A stretch of DNA of 64,000 nucleotides, taken from DATIUV01 sp049322755. GTDB taxonomy: Bacteria; Pseudomonadota; Gammaproteobacteria; Burkholderiales; UBA6910. The notes beneath the pieces were generated by a model. It was not told the origin of the DNA. It saw nothing but the letters and a program-made list of their open reading frames with translations, and ran no database searches. Positions 61,904-64,000 of this stretch are shown one piece after another. The DNA lies in assembly GCA_049322755.1 (NCBI GenBank), contig JBMOQX010000044.1, positions 7,798-71,797 on the forward strand, in the 5' to 3' direction. The translations under genes were made by a program, and so were the position numbers. The first letter of the stretch is position 1; every line of letters starts with the position of its first letter.

Positions 61904-62066
61904 TTTTCACCACAGAGGCACAGAGACACAGAGAAATTCTTGATCGTTTAAACGCAAAGGGCGCGAAGGACAAGCACAAGGTCATTTTTCTTTGCGCTCT
62001 CTGCGCCCTTTGCGTTGAAAAAGCTTTTTGCCTTTCTCTGTGTCTCTGGGCCTCTGTGGTGGATTT
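61904..62066. repeat. Imperfect palindromic intergenic repeat, copy 2
   Basis: TTTTCACCACAGAGGCACAG opens the left arm and continues with AACGCAAAGGGCGCGAAGGA. The right arm returns as TGCGCCCTTTGCGTTG and CTGTGTCTCTGGGCCTCTGT followed by GGTGGATTTTTCC. It shares the outline of copy 1 at 16618-16783 but differs in the centre. It separates the phosphotransferase and enolase genes. Confidence 0.85.
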
Positions 62067-62087
62067 TTCCACCCCTGAACCGGGACC

Positions 62088-63383
62088 ATGACCGACACCA
62101 CCATCACCCGCATCGTCGCGCGCCGCGTCTGGGACTCCCGCGGGCGGCCCACCGTGGAGGCGGAAGTGCATCTGGCCTGCGGCGCGGCGGGCCGGGCCAT
62201 CGCGCCGGCGGGCGCGTCCCGCGGCAGCCGCGAGGCGGTGGATCTGCGCGACGGTGGCCAGCGCTTCGGCGGACAGGACGTCGGCCGCGCGATCTCAGGC
62301 ATCAAGGGCCAGATCGCCAAGGCGCTGGTGGGCCGCAATGCCACCGCCCAGGCCGAGATCGACGCCACCCTGGCGCAGCTGGACGGCACGCCCAGCTTCG
62401 AGCGCCTCGGCGGCAACGCCACCACCGCGGTTTCCATGGCGGTGCTGCACGCCGCGGCGGCGGCCCACTACGAGCCGCTGTGGAACTACCTGGCCGGCGG
62501 CGGCCCGGTGCGCCTGCCGCTGCCCGAGATCCAGATATTCGGCGGCGGCGCCCATGCCGGCCGCCGCGTCGACATCCAGGACTTCATGGTCATCGCCACC
62601 GGCGCACGCAGTTTCGCCGAGGCGCTGGAGGTGACCGCCGAGGTCTACCGCGCCGCCGGCGAGCTGATGGCCGGGGCCGGCAAGCTGCAGGGCGTCGCGG
62701 ACGAGGGCGGTTACTGGCCCGCCTTCGACACCAACGAGCAGGCGCTGGAAGCGCTGATGCGGGCCATCGAGCGCGCCGGCTACACGCCCGGCGAGGACGT
62801 GGCGATCTCGCTGGACGTCGCCGCGTCCGAGTTCGGCGGCAAGGGCCATTACAAGCTGGCGCTGGACCGCTGGGAGCGCGACCGCGACGGCATGATCGAG
62901 CTGCTGCTGGGCTGGCTCGACCGCTACCCGATCGTTTCCGTGGAGGACCCGCTGGCGGAGGACGACGCGCTGGGCATGATGGCGTTCACCCGTGCCGCCG
63001 GCGACCGCGTCCAGGTGATCGGCGACGACTTCCTGGTCACCAGCGCGACCCTGGTGGCGAACGCCGCCGAGGCCGGCACCTGCAACGCGGTGCTGATCAA
63101 GCCCAACCAGGCTGGCACCGTCAGCGCCGCGCGCGCCGCGCTGGAGGCGGCGAAGAAGGCGGGGTTCGGCACCATCGTCTCCGCCCGCTCGGGCGAGACC
63201 GAGGACGTGACCGTCGTCCACCTGGCGGTGGGCTGGGACGCGGGCCAGCTCAAGGTGGGCTCGTTCTCCCGCTCCGAGCGCATGGCCAAGTGGAACGAGG
63301 GCCTGCGCATCGAGGAGGCGCTGGGCAAGGCGGCGCGCTTTGCCGGCGCTTCGGTGCTCCCCCGCCCCCGAATTCGCGACTGA
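62088..63383 (+). CDS. Enolase-superfamily paralogue (non-canonical phosphopyruvate hydratase)
   Basis: 431 residues. The enolase frame is clear: RRVWDSRGRPTVEAEVHLAC, ISLDVAASEFGGKGHY (metal Asp), VSVEDPLAEDDALGMM (metal Glu), VIGDDFLVTSATL (metal Asp) and SGETEDVTVVHLAVGWDAGQ. Canonical enolase has SHRSGETED; here it is SARSGETED, so the conserved His that contacts the substrate is Ala. GASRGSREAVDLRDGG also departs from GASTGSREALELRDGD. A different substrate is likely. It may act after the neighbouring phosphotransferase. Confidence 0.85.
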   Translation: MTDTTITRIVARRVWDSRGRPTVEAEVHLACGAAGRAIAPAGASRGSREAVDLRDGGQRFGGQDVGRAISGIKGQIAKALVGRNATAQAEIDATLAQLDGTPSFERLGGNATTAVSMAVLHAAAAAHYEPLWNYLAGGGPVRLPLPEIQIFGGGAHAGRRVDIQDFMVIATGARSFAEALEVTAEVYRAAGELMAGAGKLQGVADEGGYWPAFDTNEQALEALMRAIERAGYTPGEDVAISLDVAASEFGGKGHYKLALDRWERDRDGMIELLLGWLDRYPIVSVEDPLAEDDALGMMAFTRAAGDRVQVIGDDFLVTSATLVANAAEAGTCNAVLIKPNQAGTVSAARAALEAAKKAGFGTIVSARSGETEDVTVVHLAVGWDAGQLKVGSFSRSERMAKWNEGLRIEEALGKAARFAGASVLPRPRIRD

Positions 63384-63676
63384 GGAAGAACGCCATCGAC
63401 TGGCTGTCGCGCCCGCCGCAGGACGTGCCGCGCGTATTCCGCGGGAGACCGGTGGCGATCATCGGCGCGTCGCCGGGCCGCCTGGGCGCCGCGTTTTCGC
63501 AGACGGCCTGGCTGCAGGTGTTTCGCGCCCTGGGCATGCGGCCGTGGTTCGGCGCCTCGCTATACGTGGGCGGCGCATCCGCGCTGTTCGACGCCGGGGG
63601 CAAGCTGACCGACGCCGACACCCGCAAGCGGCTGAGCGCTTTCGTCGAGGGTTTCGCGGCGTACTGCGCGGGTTGA
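63380..63676 (+). pseudogene. 3' fragment of an NADPH-dependent FMN reductase
   Basis: The frame reads KNAIDWLSRPPQDVPRVFRG, RPVAIIGASPGRLGAAFSQT, then ALFDAGGKLTDADTRKRLSA. This is the C-terminal half of the NAD(P)H:FMN reductase/chromate reductase family. About 75-80 N-terminal residues are missing; the frame starts inside the end of the enolase-like gene, with no start codon or ribosome site. The loss likely accompanied the joining of this segment to the enolase-like gene. Confidence 0.75.
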
Positions 63677-63756
63677 ACCGCTGCATTTCCCGGCTGCCGG
63701 TTCGGTCGGCATCACGGATCGGGAACGCGTGCCGATCCCGGACGTTGCGTCCGGCG

Positions 63757-63846
63757 GTGATCGGCATTCCCTGCCAAATCTATGCGCTGCGGGCGCTGGC
63801 GCGGGAGCTCGTCATCGAACTCTTCTCTCGGCGGGCGGGTCTGAAG
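63757..63846 (+). pseudogene. Short remnant resembling F420 hydrogenase/dehydrogenase beta subunit (FrhB-type)
   Basis: VIGIPCQIYALRALARELVI in one frame resembles the conserved 'GxPCQIxALR' block of FrhB/FdhB C-terminal domains. The frame then becomes unrelated (SRRAGLKGV) and runs into the IS-like end. Only about 30 residues are recognisable, so this is a tentative scar. Confidence 0.35.
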
Positions 63847-63931
63847 GGCGTCCAGCCCCGCATCCGGACATACACTAGAACCTATCTCAAAATTATTGAG
63901 TGGGTGAATTCGTATACATACAATTGGCAAC

Positions 63932-64000
63932 ATGCTGCGATTGACGGATGCTCAATGGGAACGGATACGGGAGCATTTTCCCGAAGAGAACCTTCCCGAA
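63932..64000 (+). mobile_element. IS5-family transposase, N-terminal part (runs off the window)
   Basis: MLRLTDAQWERIREHFPEEN then LPE matches the N-terminal DUF4096-type helix of IS5-family transposases (pattern LTDAQWERIxPxFP). The DNA just upstream (63880-63930) is AT-richer than its surroundings, including CTCAAAATTATTGAG, a short palindrome, and may contain the left end of the element. The rest is outside the window. Confidence 0.7.

Overview
The window is a GC-rich (roughly two thirds G+C by eye), gene-dense chromosomal segment that reads as a Betaproteobacterium, probably from the Rhodocyclales/Nitrosomonadales/Burkholderiales range. The grounds are the gene order exbB-exbD-lpxK-Trm112-kdsB-adk, the mutL-miaA pair, the pyrophosphate-dependent phosphofructokinase next to a proton-pumping pyrophosphatase, and the split pntAA/pntAB/pntB transhydrogenase. 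No rRNA, tRNA or CRISPR array was recognised. Genus cannot be fixed from the sequence alone. Layout: 1-1000 is a worn accessory edge (start of a DNA methyltransferase, an integrase stub, non-coding DNA). 1-20 kb is mostly housekeeping: a lone PhyH-type dioxygenase, transhydrogenase, mutL-miaA, xseA, then a proton-channel pair leading into lipid A/KDO genes (a KdtA-like protein, lpxK, kdsB) and adk, then PPi-PFK and H+-pyrophosphatase, which together suggest PPi-linked glycolysis. 19-33 kb holds a DUF3047 lipoprotein, an HbpS-like protein, a gamma carbonic anhydrase, dsbB, a minor-pilin/pilY1 operon, a class I aldolase, a DctPQM TRAP transporter and a GFA protein. 33.2-52 kb is a large iron/heme acquisition island, nearly all on the minus strand: two copies of a module of small Cys-Pro proteins plus antibiotic-monooxygenase-like proteins, three TonB-dependent receptors (one apparently intact heme type, one frameshifted siderophore type, one wrecked), a PepSY membrane protein with two small partners, a DUF2325 coiled-coil protein, an exported multi-domain CbiX-like chelatase, and a hemP-tonB-exbB-exbD-FTR1 operon facing bfd and bfr. 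Four Fur-box-like sites lie in it. 52-59 kb is a sugar block: a GH15-DUF547 fusion, gnd, zwf, glk and pgl, i.e. glucose release, phosphorylation and the oxidative pentose phosphate branch. 59-64 kb holds a phosphodiesterase, a MoaD-like protein without Gly-Gly, a kinase-like phosphotransferase and an enolase paralogue lacking a conserved His, then gene stubs and an IS5-type transposase cut by the window edge. The most unusual signals are in the iron island. (1) A pair of GGCTGGCTG-type 9-mers (CAGCCAGCC in the transcript) about 21-28 nt apart lies in the leader of five minus-strand iron loci. (2) A duplicated, apparently undescribed small-protein/ABM module is present, including a 45-codon member hidden between a heme receptor and its ABM partner. 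(3) That module is translationally coupled to an exported protein with several CbiX-like domains and a His-rich linker. (4) A receptor pseudogene appears to have been fused by deletion to the Cys-rich tail of another small protein.
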